A stretch of 64,000 bases of DNA from Euryodendron excelsum. Its lineage: Eukaryota > Streptophyta > Magnoliopsida > Ericales > Pentaphylacaceae. The stretch is taken from positions 17,725,001 through 17,789,000 of the forward strand of contig CM065394.1 in the NCBI GenBank assembly GCA_033060915.1, in the 5' to 3' direction. How positions within the stretch are numbered: position 1 is the stretch's first letter; the number at the start of each line of letters is the position of its first letter. Below the pieces are notes generated by a model, which ran no database searches, was not told the DNA's origin, and saw only the letters and a list, made by a program, of their open reading frames with translations. Shown one piece after another: positions 10,168-22,460 of this stretch. The position numbers and the translations under genes were made by a program.

Positions 10168-11481
10168 TATTTTTTTTAAAAACCCTTAATCAAACCAATT
10201 TAAAGTTCAAACCTAGTCGCACTCATTCTTCTAGGAGGATGAGTTCTAATGATAGAGTTCCGTGCTTTTTCCCGAGTCGAAAGGACTCGGTCCAAAAATC
10301 GGGGCACTATAAAGACTTTAAAATTAAAGAGAATGAACCTTTGAAAATTGATTTTGGAAAATCACTTTTAAGATTTTGAAAACCACTTTAAAGAATAATG
10401 TTTCATATGGTTGATTTGAAGGAAATCACTCCAAAGAGGACTCCATGGGACCATTCCAACCACAATATTCAAGAGAGAAAAACTTCTAAAAATCAAGGTG
10501 AAAATAGTGGTTTAAGGAAATCATTTTTATGCAAATAGTGGTTTGGGGTGTAGAAACCCATTCTAATGCACTAGGGTTCATATGGTTAAGATAATGAGAA
10601 AACCACTCAAGAGAGGGTTCTAAGGGACCATTTCAACCATAAGGTTCAAGAAAGTGGATTCTACAAAATCAATATGGAAGAGAAGAGTTTGAAAAACCAA
10701 TTTTATGTCACATGAAATGCAAAGAAATGCAAGGATGCAAAATGAAGTCAAGGGGCTTAAAGGGGGGGTTTTCTAAGATATGGAAATTGGTCTGGGCTTC
10801 AAGGAACCAACTATTAGAACCATTTTTAGGAAAACACATGGATATGAAATTTGAAGAAGACATAGTAATGAAGATGGTGAAAGTTTTTACAAAATGATGA
10901 TGGACATGAAAATGGAACAAAGCATGCAATACATGAACAAGGTAACCATATGCAAAGGGGTCATGAATTCATACAAGGCTATAAACTACACCAAATTGCA
11001 AGGTGCTCCAAGGTCATACCATTTTAAAGTAAGCTAATGACAGATCTCCCTATACAGTGGCTCTCATAAGCTTTCCTCTAGGCATGAACTAGGAGCTCTC
11101 TTGTTTCAAGCATACAAGAAAGGAGGGTAGAAGATTGAGGTTTAAAATAGAGAATAACCTAAATAGGCTAGGAGGGAGAAGAGAAGAGTGGGAATGACAA
11201 AAATGTAAAAGAGAATACCACATTTTGCCTTCAAACACTTTCAAACTTTTATAGATGCTTTCACTTGAGCTTGAATAGCCTTAGAGAGGCTTGAAGGGGC
11301 TGGAATAAGGTCTTCTATGGCATGGAGAGCTTTGTAGGTGTAGTGTATGGGCTAGAGGGAGGTGGAATCTCACTTACGTGGTTGGAGGGGGAGATGTATA
11401 TGAAAATTCGAGGTTCAGAGGCTATTTCTACAAAGCTTTGCTATTATTTTTTATTCTCGAATATGTAGAGGGGGAAGCCTG

Positions 11482-11489
11482 TATTTATA
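11482..11489 (-). promoter_or_regulatory. TATA box of minus-strand LTR
   Basis: TATAAATA on the minus strand with the context CCTATAAATACAGGC, as in the other LTRs. Confidence 0.65.
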
Positions 11490-11505
11490 GGCAAATTGGT
11501 GAGAC

Positions 11506-11530
11506 CTGGCGCATGTGCTATATGCGCCAG
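11506..11530. promoter_or_regulatory. Palindrome near TATA, variant form
   Basis: CTGGCGCAT-7 nt-ATGCGCCAG, 9-bp perfect arms. It takes the place of the GGCGCCACT palindrome of other families but differs on both arms. Confidence 0.6.
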
Positions 11531-12989
11531 TGTTGTTCCATTATTTGAATGGCACGTGGAACACTTTGTACTGACACAACTTTGGAAGCAAGCAAAGTTT
11601 TGATTGATCTGATCAAAATCTGGGCGTATGTAGCATACACTTCGCCTCTGAAAATTTGTGTTTAAACTTTGTCCTGATTATTATGTAATCTGGGAAGGAT
11701 TTGGGGGAATCGGTCATATCCATGATGTTTTCCTAGTGTTTCTCAAGAATTGAGAATGTTCGGAGAGCTTGAAAGGTGTTTGAAAAAGTGAGATGTTGCC
11801 ACAAGAAGCATGCATGAAAGCACACTTTTACAGAGCGTCTGTGATACGCTCCGTAGATGTTCAAAAGTAGCAGTTTTTGGACCACGCGATTAGGGCCTTC
11901 AGGAAGCGATCTTTCCGATCGGACCTTACTGATGGAAAGTGCTCTAGAAATACTTTTAGGAATTGCTTAATTTATGCATTTCTCAAGTCGTTTGATGCTA
12001 CGTTATAATCAGGGATTTGGTGAAAAGGATAACCTTAGCAGAGTGTTTGTGAGACACTCCAAAGGTTACTGAAAGTGGTAGTTTTTTAGCAATGTGATTG
12101 GGGGTTTTTGGAAACAATCTATCCAATCGAGCCACATCGATGGAAAGACCTATGGTCAAGCTTTTTGAAATTCCCTAATTTATACATTTCTCAAGTTGTT
12201 TGACGGTGTGTTATAAACTAGGAATTGGGAGGAAAAAACAACCCTAACGGAGCGTCTATGAGATGCTTCAGGGGACTTTCGTTGAGTTGGAAGTGTTTAG
12301 AGTCACGAGAATCAACTTGGATTAAACGTGGGCGTATTATAGGGATCTACCGGTTTGGTACCCAGAGTTGGTGTGATTTCGTAGCACGCTCGGGCAACTA
12401 GTGGTAAAATAGTAATTTTGACCAGAATTGGTCGAAAAGGGTCAGGATAGATTGGAGTGACATATTAAGCGTGCCAAACTATTCAGGGATGGTCCTAGAA
12501 GGTGTATTTAATGTCTGGAGGGATTTTTACGATTGGGGTTCCTCGGGGCAAAACAGTCATTGTGGCCGGAGTTAACAGGAATTGGTTAGGATGGCGCATT
12601 GAGTACGCCTAATTGTCGAAGGGCATTTTGAAAGGGTGGACTTATCATCTTGAGGGATTTTGAACTTTCTCAAAGATGTGCTTGGAGTGGAGGCCCATAA
12701 GGGTGATTAGCCCTCAATTGGGCCCAATGGGCTCGAGAGGCGATTGGTAGACTAGATTGGATTTAAATTGAATGGACTTCCCACCTTAAGGAAGATGTGT
12801 CAGATTGGACAGTGCCCGGGGGCGTTTTGGTTATTGGGCTTTTGGTGGGCCCGAAGGGCCTGAGAAGCAGTTGACTTGATTAGACAGAGGTTTAAAGGTT
12901 GGTTTGGGCTTGGGTATTCCTGTGGGGTTTTAAAAAATAGTTCAGTTAGGTCAGGGATTGCCGAGTGGGCAAAAAATGGGGTGCTTACA

Positions 12990-14371
12990 TGCATGGCTTA
13001 CTATAAATTGGGCGTATCTTCATCCATTATTAACATTTGAACCTGGCTTAAGAGTCTTGGTAAGAGAGAGAGAGAGAACGAATACTACCTTAATACTGTA
13101 AATCTTTTAAACTTTTGCTTTCTTCTTTTTCTGTCCTACTCTTCCATGGTCGTCCCCTAATTGTAGCTTGCCTTAGGAAACTTGTGGACAGTCCGACGAC
13201 TGTTGCTGCTTTTAAGTCTAGGTACACGCCGACCAAGTTGGTATTGAGTTGGTTGACCCCGATGACTATAGGATGGAAGAAACTAATAAGGGAATGCCCT
13301 TTCCCGTGATTGCCATCTTAGAGGGTGGCGTCAGATTTCCCTTACACCATTTTCTTATAAAATTCTTTCAACACCACGATGTATGTCCTGCCCAAGTAAG
13401 CCCGAACACTTATTCGATTGTTATGGGAATGCTTGAGCTGAACTGAATCTTAGGTGTTAACCTAGGTCTTACAAAGCTTAACTTCTATTATACCTTATGA
13501 AAAAGTTGGGTGTGACAGCTAGACAGTCTACCTTAGGGTGACCGACAAAAGTAGGGAAATAGTAAAGTGTCTCCCATCTTCGGGTAAGGACGTAGATGAT
13601 GTCAGAATTTAGGTTTCTGGCCCTTGGGAGTTTGGCGACCTTCGTGCCGACCAAATGCCGTTGAGTCAATGTCGTAGAACCCCTAGAGAGTTAGGTTGGT
13701 GCCAACCCCTTACTTTTCATGTGTATTGATTTGTACATGTCTAACTTGCCTCGTTCTGATTTGTTCAGCATCTGGTAAGAATAGGAAGCAGACGTGGGGT
13801 GTCAATTTGAGCAATCTAAACATGGTTCTAAACTATAGAGGCTCTGGTCAGCTTCGTGACATTGCTAGTACCCCTCATATATTGCTGAACTACCCACTTC
13901 GAGTTTCCACCTTTACCGCCTCGTTTGGGATCCCGCCAGGCATGATTGCTAAGTTATTGTAGGAGGGTGCAGCTGGTGAGTTTACTGAAACTCCAGTACG
14001 GAATATAATTTAGTGCATACTCCTCGACGACTGGGTGACCATTGCCGACCTGCCTTTTGATCTGTTCCCACCAGTGGGAAGTTTGGGGACTCGAGTCATT
14101 GAAGACATCATCCCAGTAACCTTAGGAGTTGGCTTCCTAAGTTGGGCGTCATTTGAGTGGCCCCTAACCACTACTAATGTAGTGGCCCATCCTGTAGATT
14201 ATCAGTCTAAGATATATCCTCAAATCGGCCAAGCTCATCCGAATTGACATCAACGTCAACTCCATTCACAATGCTCGACCGCTGAGCTATAGCCAAGATT
14301 GGGCAGAAGCGTAAGCCATGTACCCTTAATCCTCAAATTCTGATATTCCTGATATGATGAACTCGAGAGAT
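12990..14371 (+). pseudogene. Transposase_28-like gene, N-terminal half (broken)
   Basis: From about 13215 the frame gives a segment of the type MPFPVIAILEGGVRFPLHHF followed by QVSPNTYSIVMGMLELN (to 13446). This resembles the 'putative gypsy type transposon' (Pfam Transposase_28) signature of a Pro-Leu-rich helix, then P-Q-(L/V)-x-P-N. Downstream homology continues with many stops and frameshifts to about 13715. An intron-like stretch ends in TTGTTCAG near 13770, and the exon from 13771 to 14247 has internal stops. The gene is interrupted at 14371 by element E2 and resumes at 27752. Such proteins are abundant repeat-derived ORFs in plants with no firm function. A decayed copy is certain; the family name is by pattern only. 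Confidence 0.6.
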
Positions 14372-15670
14372 TTTTAGCACCCCATTTTGGCCACTCGGCT
14401 ATCTCTAGCCTGACCGGACACACACTCAAAACAATACAAGCATATTCAAGCCCAAACTGGCTTTCAAGGTCTAATCCAATCTGTCAACCACTTAGCAAGC
14501 CCACTGGGCCCATAGAGGTAAAATAACAAGAATGCCCCTTGTGCATTAGCCAATCCAATCCAGCCCGACACGTCTTCCATAAGACAATAAGTCCATTCAA
14601 ATCCAATTGTCTCGTCATTTGAGAAAGTTGATCCCTCATTGACAGTAAGACCATTCAATCTAACACGGCACGATCACTGAGAAAGTTTATTCCTCAGATC
14701 AGCAAAGCCCCTTCACACTTATCTCTGGAAAGTACCTAAGTCCCCGAGATGGAAGAGCGGTTCACTTCTGGCACCTGCTAGCTCACCAATGTAGAATGTC
14801 TGCTAATCCGGCACATTCTTTGAGAAAGTACAAATCCCTTAAGAATGGAAGATCGTCTAAATCCGTCACGTTCCTTGAGAAAGCACAAACCCCTCAAGAA
14901 TAGAAGACCATCCCAGTTTGGCACGACCTTTGAAAAAGTTTATCCCTCAAGGCGGTAAGACCCTTTCAAGCTTGTCCACTGAGAAAGTACTAATTTCTCC
15001 GACATAAGTCCAAACCAAGTCTAGACTGGTCAACACCGACACCTACTATCCCATCCCGGTGAAAAATGACCATTTTGCCCAAAACAGGCTTGGCACGTTC
15101 TTCGACAAAGTACCAAGTCCTCGGAATGGCAAGACCACCTTCTAGAGTCGTCTCTAGACTATCCGGCATGTCCAGTGCCATCTAGTCAACCCCAGTCCTT
15201 TCTTGAAGGTTCCCCTGTCAAAATAACCACTTTGCCTTTAGGCATCCAAATGCCCTAAGAAACCATACCGACTCTGAGTATCAAACCGGCAACATCCCAG
15301 TCAACTCTAGTAAACCCCAGTCAATCTTGGTCAATCCTAGAACTCCTTGGATGAGCTGACTGCCACCCAGTCATTCTCTTTAACCATACCAGCTCTAGAG
15401 ATCAAACCGGCAACTTTCGGGACACTTTCCAGAGTATTCATTTGCATTTCTAGCTACGCCCCACCATCTGAAACCTTCCTTTTTCGAAACCAGAACCTCC
15501 CCGCTCCACGTTGAGTGAAGCATGACCATTCTTTAGCCGTGCGCCACTAATAGTGGTGCATAACCTCCCAAAATCAATTATGAATCAACTAGCCCCGTAT
15601 GCAACCTTTTTTAAGCCCTCATTAAACTTTCCTGGGCCACTCATAATGGCACACAACCAAAATTAGGCCA

Positions 15671-15691
15671 TGCACCACTAAGAGTGGTGCA
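15671..15691. promoter_or_regulatory. Palindrome upstream of TATA (E2 5' LTR)
   Basis: TGCACCACT-AAG-AGTGGTGCA, perfect 9-bp arms. The 3' LTR copy (25404-25424) reads TGCGCCACT-AAG-AGTGGCGCA, so both arms differ symmetrically. Confidence 0.65.
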
Positions 15692-15711
15692 CCACTCTGC
15701 CATTTTTGCAC

Positions 15712-15719
15712 TATAAATA
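15712..15719 (+). promoter_or_regulatory. TATA box of E2 5' LTR
   Basis: TATAAATA followed by CAGACCTCC, conserved in the 3' LTR at 25445-25452. Confidence 0.7.
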
Positions 15720-15956
15720 CAGACCTCCCCCTCTCCATTTTGGGTTGAAAAAATTCCCCAGAAACTCTCCCCCTCTATTCCAGACAGCTCTTGGAGCCTT
15801 CCCTTTCTCTCTTGAAGTCTTGCCGACTGAGTCTGAGTTTGAACTCCCAAATCCCTAGCTTCTAAGCGCCACCGAAGGTCCGCTTCGCTGACCGAAAGTT
15901 CCCAAAGCCTTCCCAAGTCCAAGGCTTGAGCCTCCACTAAAGAAAGAAGCAACGAG

Positions 15957-15967
15957 ACAAGGTAATC
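15957..15967 (+). other. Splice-donor-like site in E2 LTR
   Basis: Purine-rich sequence ending GACAAG, then GTAATC, about 250 bp after the TATA box. The site is conserved in position in all LTRs. Confidence 0.4.
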
Positions 15968-17248
15968 CCCATTTTACTTCTCTGTACTCCCCCACTGTCT
16001 TTTCTCCCCCCGAACCCACTTATGTTCTTCTATTTTTTAATCCCCTATCTCTAAACTCCCCTTTCTTGCATGCTTGAAACAAGAGGACGTTAAGTCCATG
16101 TCGAGAGTGAACAAGAGGAGATTACCAATCAGAACTCTCTTCTTGGCTCTCACTTGCTTCACGGCATGGGCTTAAGGCCCTCTTACAATGTGGTGATACC
16201 TAACCTTGTATGTTTCATATCCTTATTATCATCAAATTGCATTTGCATTCATGTCATTCCTCTAACCTTTAAAACCATTTTCTAAAGTAATTTTCTTAAA
16301 ACCACAATTCTAGCTGGATCCTGACCCTTTTATGGTTAGGGTTTTCCTAGAAAAGTGTGACACTTTAAATGGCTTCCATTAGCTTATATTTGTTTCTTTT
16401 CAAAAATCCGGTCTTGAAATGATCATAGTCTTTTCATAACTAGGGTTGTTTCAAGAAGTGTGTGACATTCAAAAGGACTCAAAAGGTCTACATTTTTGGT
16501 TTCGTGCCTTTATTGCTTTTCAAAGCCACAAGCCTAAAGCAATTCTAGACTTTCAATGGCTAGAATTGCTTTAGGTAAAGTGCGATATTCATTTGGATGT
16601 CTAAAATCTAAGTTAGGGTTTTGAGCCCTAAAACATGTTTTCAAAAGACTCGATTTTCAAACCATTTCCAAAACTCATATCTATTATACCCTAGAAGTAC
16701 AATCCTAGGAAAATCTCATTTTTGTCAACTTGGAAACCTTCCATTTTTAAGCCAAAATCCTACCATTTTCAAACCCTCACAATCCTCAATTTTCAAATCA
16801 ATCGAAACTTCCCTTTTCCAAACTTTCCTTTTCAATTAAATCAAAACTTGCATTTCAAGTCCCTCAAATCGCTTCTTTTTCAAATCTTCCAAGTTTAGAC
16901 CTAATTTAACTCTTTCCATTTGAAACAATCTAAACTTGCCTTTTTCAAAACAAATCAAATCTTCTCAAATCTCAATCTTTCTAAAAAGGAAACATTTCAA
17001 AATCAAATCAAATCTTCCTGAAAAGAAAACATTTCAAAAATCACATCTTCCAGAAAAGGAAACATTTTCAAAACCTAATCTTTTCAAATCAACTCAAATC
17101 AAATCAAATCAAATCAAATCAAATTTTTTCAAAACTTAATCTTTCTGAAAAGGAAACATTTCAAAATTAAATCAAATCTTTCTGAAAAGGAAACTTTCTA
17201 AAAATGGAAACTTTTTAGAAATAGGAACCCATTTCAAAATTTCAACTC

Positions 17249-17333
17249 TGTTGGACTCTTGTCCAAACTACGATTGGCCTCATCCTCTTTAAGGAGGTAC
17301 GTAGGAAACCATTCATGGGGTGTGGTCATAACC
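17249..17333 (+). other. Three-hairpin block (E2 5' LTR)
   Basis: Hairpin 1 is TTGGAC-TCTT-GTCCAA (6 bp), hairpin 2 CCTC-TTTAAG-GAGG, hairpin 3 CCAT-TC-ATGG. All three stems are perfect and differ from those of A. Confidence 0.6.
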
Positions 17334-17732
17334 ATTTTCAAATTCTTAACTCCTTCTTTCAAACTCTTCTTAAAATTCTGTTTTCAAAAGTTTTCTAAGT
17401 GGATAGCATTAAACCTAGGTAACTAGCGAGTCATAGTTAGGTGAGTAAAAGGTGATTAGACATATATATACTGCATGGGTGGGGTAGGGTGATAGTCTTA
17501 GGATATCTTTCCTACATGTAACTAACCTCCAGACTTAAGAATTTCTGTTTCAAAGACCAAAACTGGAGTTAATTTTCAAAAGGGCTTTCTAACATTTTTA
17601 GGGTTGTCAAACAGCCTTACCTCCTAAAACCCTCTTATGAGGATGTTTTTCAAAAATACTTTTCAAAACCTAAGTTTAACCCTCGGGTTTTACTTGGTGT
17701 AGATGACTTATCACATCTTTAAATATGCTAGA

Positions 17733-17742
17733 TGGCGACTCC
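17733..17742 (+). other. PBS-core copy inside E2 5' LTR
   Basis: TGGCGACTCC about 165 bp before the LTR end, while the true PBS with the same 10 bases starts at 17909. Confidence 0.6.
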
Positions 17743-17908
17743 AAAGACCTTGTCAAAAAGCCCGAATCAATCCCATTTCAAATTCAAACCCTGTCGCATT
17801 CGTCTTTCTAGGAGGATGAGTTCTAATAAGAGAACACCATACCAAATTCCCGCTCGGGCCCAGAAAGAGAGAGGAGGGCTCGACGCTCAGAAACGGGGGG
17901 CGACAGCT

Positions 17909-17926
17909 TGGCGACTCCACTAGAGA
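17909..17926 (+). other. Primer binding site of E2 (tRNA-Arg)
   Basis: TGGCGACTCCACTAGAGA, three bases after the LTR end. Its first 13 bases are complementary to the 3' end of a plant tRNA-Arg whose acceptor strand ends GGAGTCG plus CCA. Two bases differ from the form in B and C. Confidence 0.75.
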
Positions 17927-18159
17927 CGAATAGAAGGTTAAGCCTATGTCATGTATAGGCACCCTTTACTCACCTTAAGTTCGCTGGTTACCTTGTTTAG
18001 TTATATCCACTTTCTAAACTTTTCAAAATTCTAAATTTTTTAAAATGGTCTTTGTTTTGCAAAAAGTCAAGCATTGTATTCATCACATGCTCTTGCGTTA
18101 TTCATAACATTATACTTTATTTTGCCTTTGAGTTCCTCGAAAAGTACTAACTCTGTGCA

Positions 18160-18171
18160 TTTGTTTTGTAG
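18160..18171 (+). other. Acceptor-like site in E2 leader
   Basis: TTTGTTTTGTAG followed by GTGGACCC. The same motif occurs at 40369 (C) and 46040 (B), and a variant at 63805 (D). Confidence 0.4.
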
Positions 18172-18874
18172 GTGGACCCTTATTCACATTTTAATTTATG
18201 TTCATAAACTGCCATATATGCTATGTATGACAGGATGTATAGGAGTTGTTGGGCTTTTTCCTCCAATTTTTAAAATCACACACACACTTGCATATGCATT
18301 TTTATGGAATATTGACCCTGGTGACTACCTTCTAGTTAGAAGGGGGAACAGTACATTGATAGTTGGTGGTAGGCAAATGTGTCACCTAACCGATGGTCTT
18401 TAGATAGTTCTCCCACTTAGATCACTAATCTATAATGGCACCACCCCAAGGAGTGGGCCTAAGTTTGAAGATCTGGGAGCCAAGCTTTTTAGGAAGCATT
18501 AGTAGCCCTCAGCCTCATGTTCATATAGCACCCATGCATAGCCGAATCTCTGCTTGATTTAAGGCACATGTCTTTTTCAAAAACCAAGGAGGAAAGAGTG
18601 ACTAATTTTCAATTTCCTTACTCCTGCTGTTATTATGCTTACATACATGAATGATTTGTTATCAATACCTTGTCATTCTTTCTATTAAACTGCTCATGCA
18701 TGTGTAATCATCCCAAGGTAAGAGTTCCAAAGTAACTCAAGCCATTTGCAGTCTATTCATATGATCAACCTCCAAGAGAATGGCCCACGAGCCAATCTCA
18801 AATCATAAGCCTACCCAATCCCTAAGCGTTCCAAACCCTAAGGGTCATGGCATGCATCTAAAAATCATTTCATA

Positions 18875-18894
18875 AGAGGGGCCCCAATCCCTCT
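18875..18894 (+). other. Leader stem-loop 1 (E2)
   Basis: AGAGGG and CCCTCT pair around GCCCCAAT. Homologous loops lie at 46822-46842 (B) and 56508-56528 (C). Confidence 0.45.
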
Positions 18895-19829
18895 TGCTCA
18901 TGCAGATAATGTTGCCACAAGACAAGGGGCAAAATCCCATGACAAGGTTGCTCAATGACATATGGACATCAAAAAGGCAGAACCGAAGACTCAAGAGTAG
19001 TTTAAGTTTTCCCTTGTAATAGAAGATAGGTGGAAAGTCCAATGAAAAATGTTCCCTCTCCCCTTTGTATATATTTTTAATTCCATGTACTAGAAAAATC
19101 TAATGTGATAAAATCGTCAATTTACTTCCCTTGAATGAATGGATGTATGAAACAAGCACAGGTATGGTATCTACATACAGGGGTAACCCCCTATCTCCAA
19201 AAGTAAGCAAACACAGCATGCTTAGTCCCGCTCTTAAAGTAGGGGCACCCATAGGGTATGTATTGCATACAAACTTTCAAACCAAGGCACCAACTTCTCA
19301 TTTGTTTCGTGTTATCTGTCCTCCCCCTTATCTCTCAAGTGCCAAGGAAACCAAAGATGAAGCAAGGACCGAAAAGGGGGTTTGCTAAACTGCTTATCTA
19401 TTGTCATTATGCTGTGTACATATTCATGCATCAATATCCATTCTAAAGACACGAGTTCTAAGAAACTCAAGTCAGCGCATTTTTATCAGCTGTAGAGAGA
19501 AAGGACCAATCCGATCTTATGTTAATCGAACCTACCAAAGCTCCTATGGGTTTCCTAACCCTAAGGATTCATTGCATGTATAAAACCATATCTCAAGAGA
19601 GGCCCAAATTTCTCTCTATCCATGGAGATGGGGCTGCCCAAACAAAGAAGCATCGACCGCCCTATGCTAAAGAGGTATTGTATTGCATATACGGGCAACA
19701 CCCCACCTCCAAAATGGATTCAGATCATGCCTAGATTCCTGCGAAGAAGGGACCTCCATAGGACATACATTGCATAAGGTCTTTAAGTCCACATGCTAAT
19801 TCCATTTACTTTTCTTTTTCTTTTTCTAG

Positions 19830-22460
19830 GCCCAACAGCAAAACCAAAGCTATGTAATCTCTCTATAGTCCCACCCAATCCATAACTCTTGCAAGGATGA
19901 GCCCATTGAAGAGCAGAAGGAATTAACCGCTTATCAACAAAGTGTTACCTCTCAAGCAACAACCTCCACGCCATGTCCTAACAATTGCCATTTATGCATC
20001 AACATGACAAAACCCTCCAGTCACTTGACAGTTAGGAAAATGGTCACCAACTACCTTAGTAGCAGAAGGTACCAACCTGAGAAGGGACTATGGGCACAAG
20101 CTACGAGGTGGTCCTCCTGAAAAAAAAAAAGTGTCATTCCATCCCTGATCATCAACTGAAATCCATGCCTCATCTTCTGTCGACTCACTCTTCTTAAGGT
20201 CTCGCCAATTTAGAAATTGGTCGACCGAACTATCCATCAAATTCCCAGACCCTAAAGGCCTTGGTAAAGCCTACGAGATAAACCCTTGATTTTAGCTTGT
20301 CGAAGTGTCATGTAAGTATCAACTGTATAACAGACTAATCTAAAATAGAGGACTCTTGATCATGAAATGCTTTATTTTCCATGCTAAAATATTTTTTCTA
20401 GACAAATGAAACTTGTAGGGTATTTCAAAGGTTGGCATCTTTTAATCCTAAAGACTCCCCAGAGGTCCTTTATAGATTATCACAGATAGCGCTAGCAACC
20501 TAAAATAGCACATGATAGCGGAACTTCAAATTCAATCACAACAGCTCAGTATCCAACCATCTACAAACAAATGAGACCATTGAGTCAGCAGAATACAATA
20601 GTCAAGAAGATCACAAAAGTTGGCACGAGTAGTTACCCTTTCACAAAGTCCCAGTCGGAGTCTCAACTGGGGTAACAACACCCTCATTGATCTACTGCAA
20701 TGTGGCAGTTCTGTAGGTTATAGAAGGAATTCCCTCTCTCCAAATCCTCAGGGAAACTCAAACCACCAAAGCGGTATAAGCAGCCTTGTCTCCTAGAGAA
20801 CAACATGCCCAGTACAACCAAAGGCGCATCTCCAAATCCTTCAGCAGAAAAATCAAACCTCGACAAGAGACTTCGTCTCCAAAAGGACATCTCCAGCCTG
20901 GTAGAAAACTAGAAGTAAAGTTCACTCCCAACAATTAAGACTCAAAGTCATTCTGGCAGAGACGGACATGGAACTTTTTCCAGCACCCATCAACTCAAGT
21001 ACGATAAAGCACTACTTTGTGTAATTAGAAACTCTGATAGAGCAATGATGAAAATGATCAAAATAAAGAGGGGCCCTCAATTCCTCTACCATACAATTAA
21101 ACAGAACCCTTGCAAAACCCTCTTGAGCCAGTCACATTTCCATCATATAACCAGCCCGGTGATCACCATCCATAATGGGTCGAATGCCATAGCATAGGGG
21201 TAGGAAAAAAAAAGGAGTAACGTTACCTGTCAAGCAATATCGTTTTTTGCCATGTAAGTGGCAGAAAACAAATAAGAAGAGTTTGACAGTTTTCTCCAGG
21301 TAAGTGGGAGAAAATGAATAGGGAAAATTTGACAATGCAAAGGTCGAAGTCATCAAACAAATGACCTCAGCATTAGTTATAAAAGCAAAGGGTAAGAAAG
21401 GGATGAAACTATTAAATGTGATCACAGGAATCAAAGCCAAGTAGAATAATAGGTTTGAGTCTTCTATCTTATTATTTCAAAAACTCAACACCTAGCTCAC
21501 ATTATAGTCCAAAAAAGATCTTTCAAATTGGTCATTGTTGTCATTGCTCTTCAAAGTAAGATGGTTACATTGGGAAGTGCTCTATCTAGCAGAAGGAGTT
21601 CTGAGAAGATAACTTCTATCCCAACTCAACAAGTGTTTCAATGCACCCTTGTCAAAAGCAACATCAAGAGTCTTCAACCAAAGTAATAACTTCAGTTAAC
21701 AATAGGCAATGAGTCGTCTTCATCGGCATCAACGAGAGAAACCATAAGAAAAGGCATGGCTTGAGGACATAGTGAAAACCTCTGAGGTGCTATGGGTAAA
21801 AGAGTAGGGTCATGGTAAGATACAAAACTACCAACGCAGTGAAAACCTAAAAATGAGCGTTAACGTGTAACAATGGTAAAGCCGGCATCTATGAAAACCC
21901 GCAAGGGCATAGGTGGTAAAAATGGCTTAAATGAGAGAAAAAAAAAGAAGAAAAGAAAAGAAAAAGAGTCAAAACTCCTAATCAGCGATCTAAGACGGCC
22001 TTAATGAAGCAGAAAAGTTTCATACCTCAACAAATGGGTCAAGAGATGCCAACCTATGGAGAACCTACATTGGTAACATATTTCTAAACTTAGCATGGTA
22101 AAATGATAAGTATGAATTTCATAAGTCATTTATTAACATTACTCTGTTATATCTTAATATTTGCTAATGAGATACTAAGATAGGTACAAGTTTAAGGGGC
22201 ACCTCTTGAAACTTTTCCAAGTTTTGAAGGTGTCTCCAAAATATAACATTTCAATATTATGATAAGATCCATCATCCTGCCAGCCAAGTCGCAACCAACT
22301 GGGGCATGCATCCGTTCCCATCCTCCATAAACCCATGCATTTATCGAAGGAAAGGCCTCCAGAAATAAAAGCTCAGCAAGAGGCAGGCTCCTCATCCAAG
22401 TCAAAATCCCTAGGTGACTAACTCAAGAGAAGAAGTTTAACTAGATGGAATTCTCACACC
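19830..22460 (+). other. Unassigned middle of E2 internal region
   Basis: About 2.6 kb with no supported gene. It contains only short open frames and an A-rich patch at 21935-21970. At 21890-21930 there is a GAAAACCCGCAAGGGC stretch. No RT, integrase or gag motif was recognised. It may be remnant 3' coding or UTR sequence of a parent element. Confidence 0.4.

Larger units (their letters stand above)
7653..10311 (+). repeat. LTR fragment of a third family, plus strand
   Basis: This is the right-hand part (R/U5) of an LTR whose left part was displaced by insertion of A. It shows the same order of U5 landmarks as the other LTRs. These are a low-complexity tract, the three-hairpin block at 9573-9660, the second block near 9883-9958 and the PBS-core copy at 10158-10167. 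It ends GGGGCACTATA. The end carries an extra CGAAAGGACTCGG hairpin-like motif not seen in the other families. No PBS follows, so it is a 3' or solo LTR. It abuts an inverted LTR fragment of a related family. Confidence 0.7.
10312..12989 (-). repeat. Truncated LTR, minus strand
   Basis: On the minus strand it starts precisely TGTAAGCACCCC at 12989. It runs through U3, a palindrome at 11506-11530, a TATA box at 11489-11482 and the R region, then is cut at about 10312 where the plus-strand third-family LTR begins. The sequence to the right of 12989 is not a polypurine tract, so this is a 5' or solo LTR, not a 3' LTR. It overlaps the 7653-10311 fragment in LTR coordinates by several hundred bases. 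The two are therefore separate copies and not one inverted LTR. Confidence 0.7.
14372..17905 (+). repeat. 5' LTR of E2
   Basis: About 3.5 kb, start TTTTAGCACCCC (TG decayed to TT), end GGGGGGCGACA. It contains U3 hairpin units near 14567, palindromes at 15541-15560 and 15671-15691, TATA at 15712-15719, a donor-like GACAAG/GTAATC at 15961/15962, the three-hairpin block at 17249-17333 and the PBS-core copy at 17733-17742. Confidence 0.85.
17927..19830 (+). other. Leader region of E2
   Basis: No supported coding frame. It is homologous to the leaders of C (40151-41046, 56407-57540), B (45809-47284) and D. Landmarks are an acceptor-like TTTTGTAG ending at 18171 before GTGGACCC, a stem-loop at 18875-18894, a stem-loop at 19179-19192, and a pyrimidine tract ending TTTCTAG at 19829. 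The module around 18840-19260 has a diverged second copy at about 19560-19780. Confidence 0.55.

Noticed and set aside
19830..22460. Hidden reverse transcriptase or integrase in E2
   Set aside because: No long frame or recognisable catalytic motif was found, and the space is too small. A profile search (tblastn with Ogre pol) would settle it.
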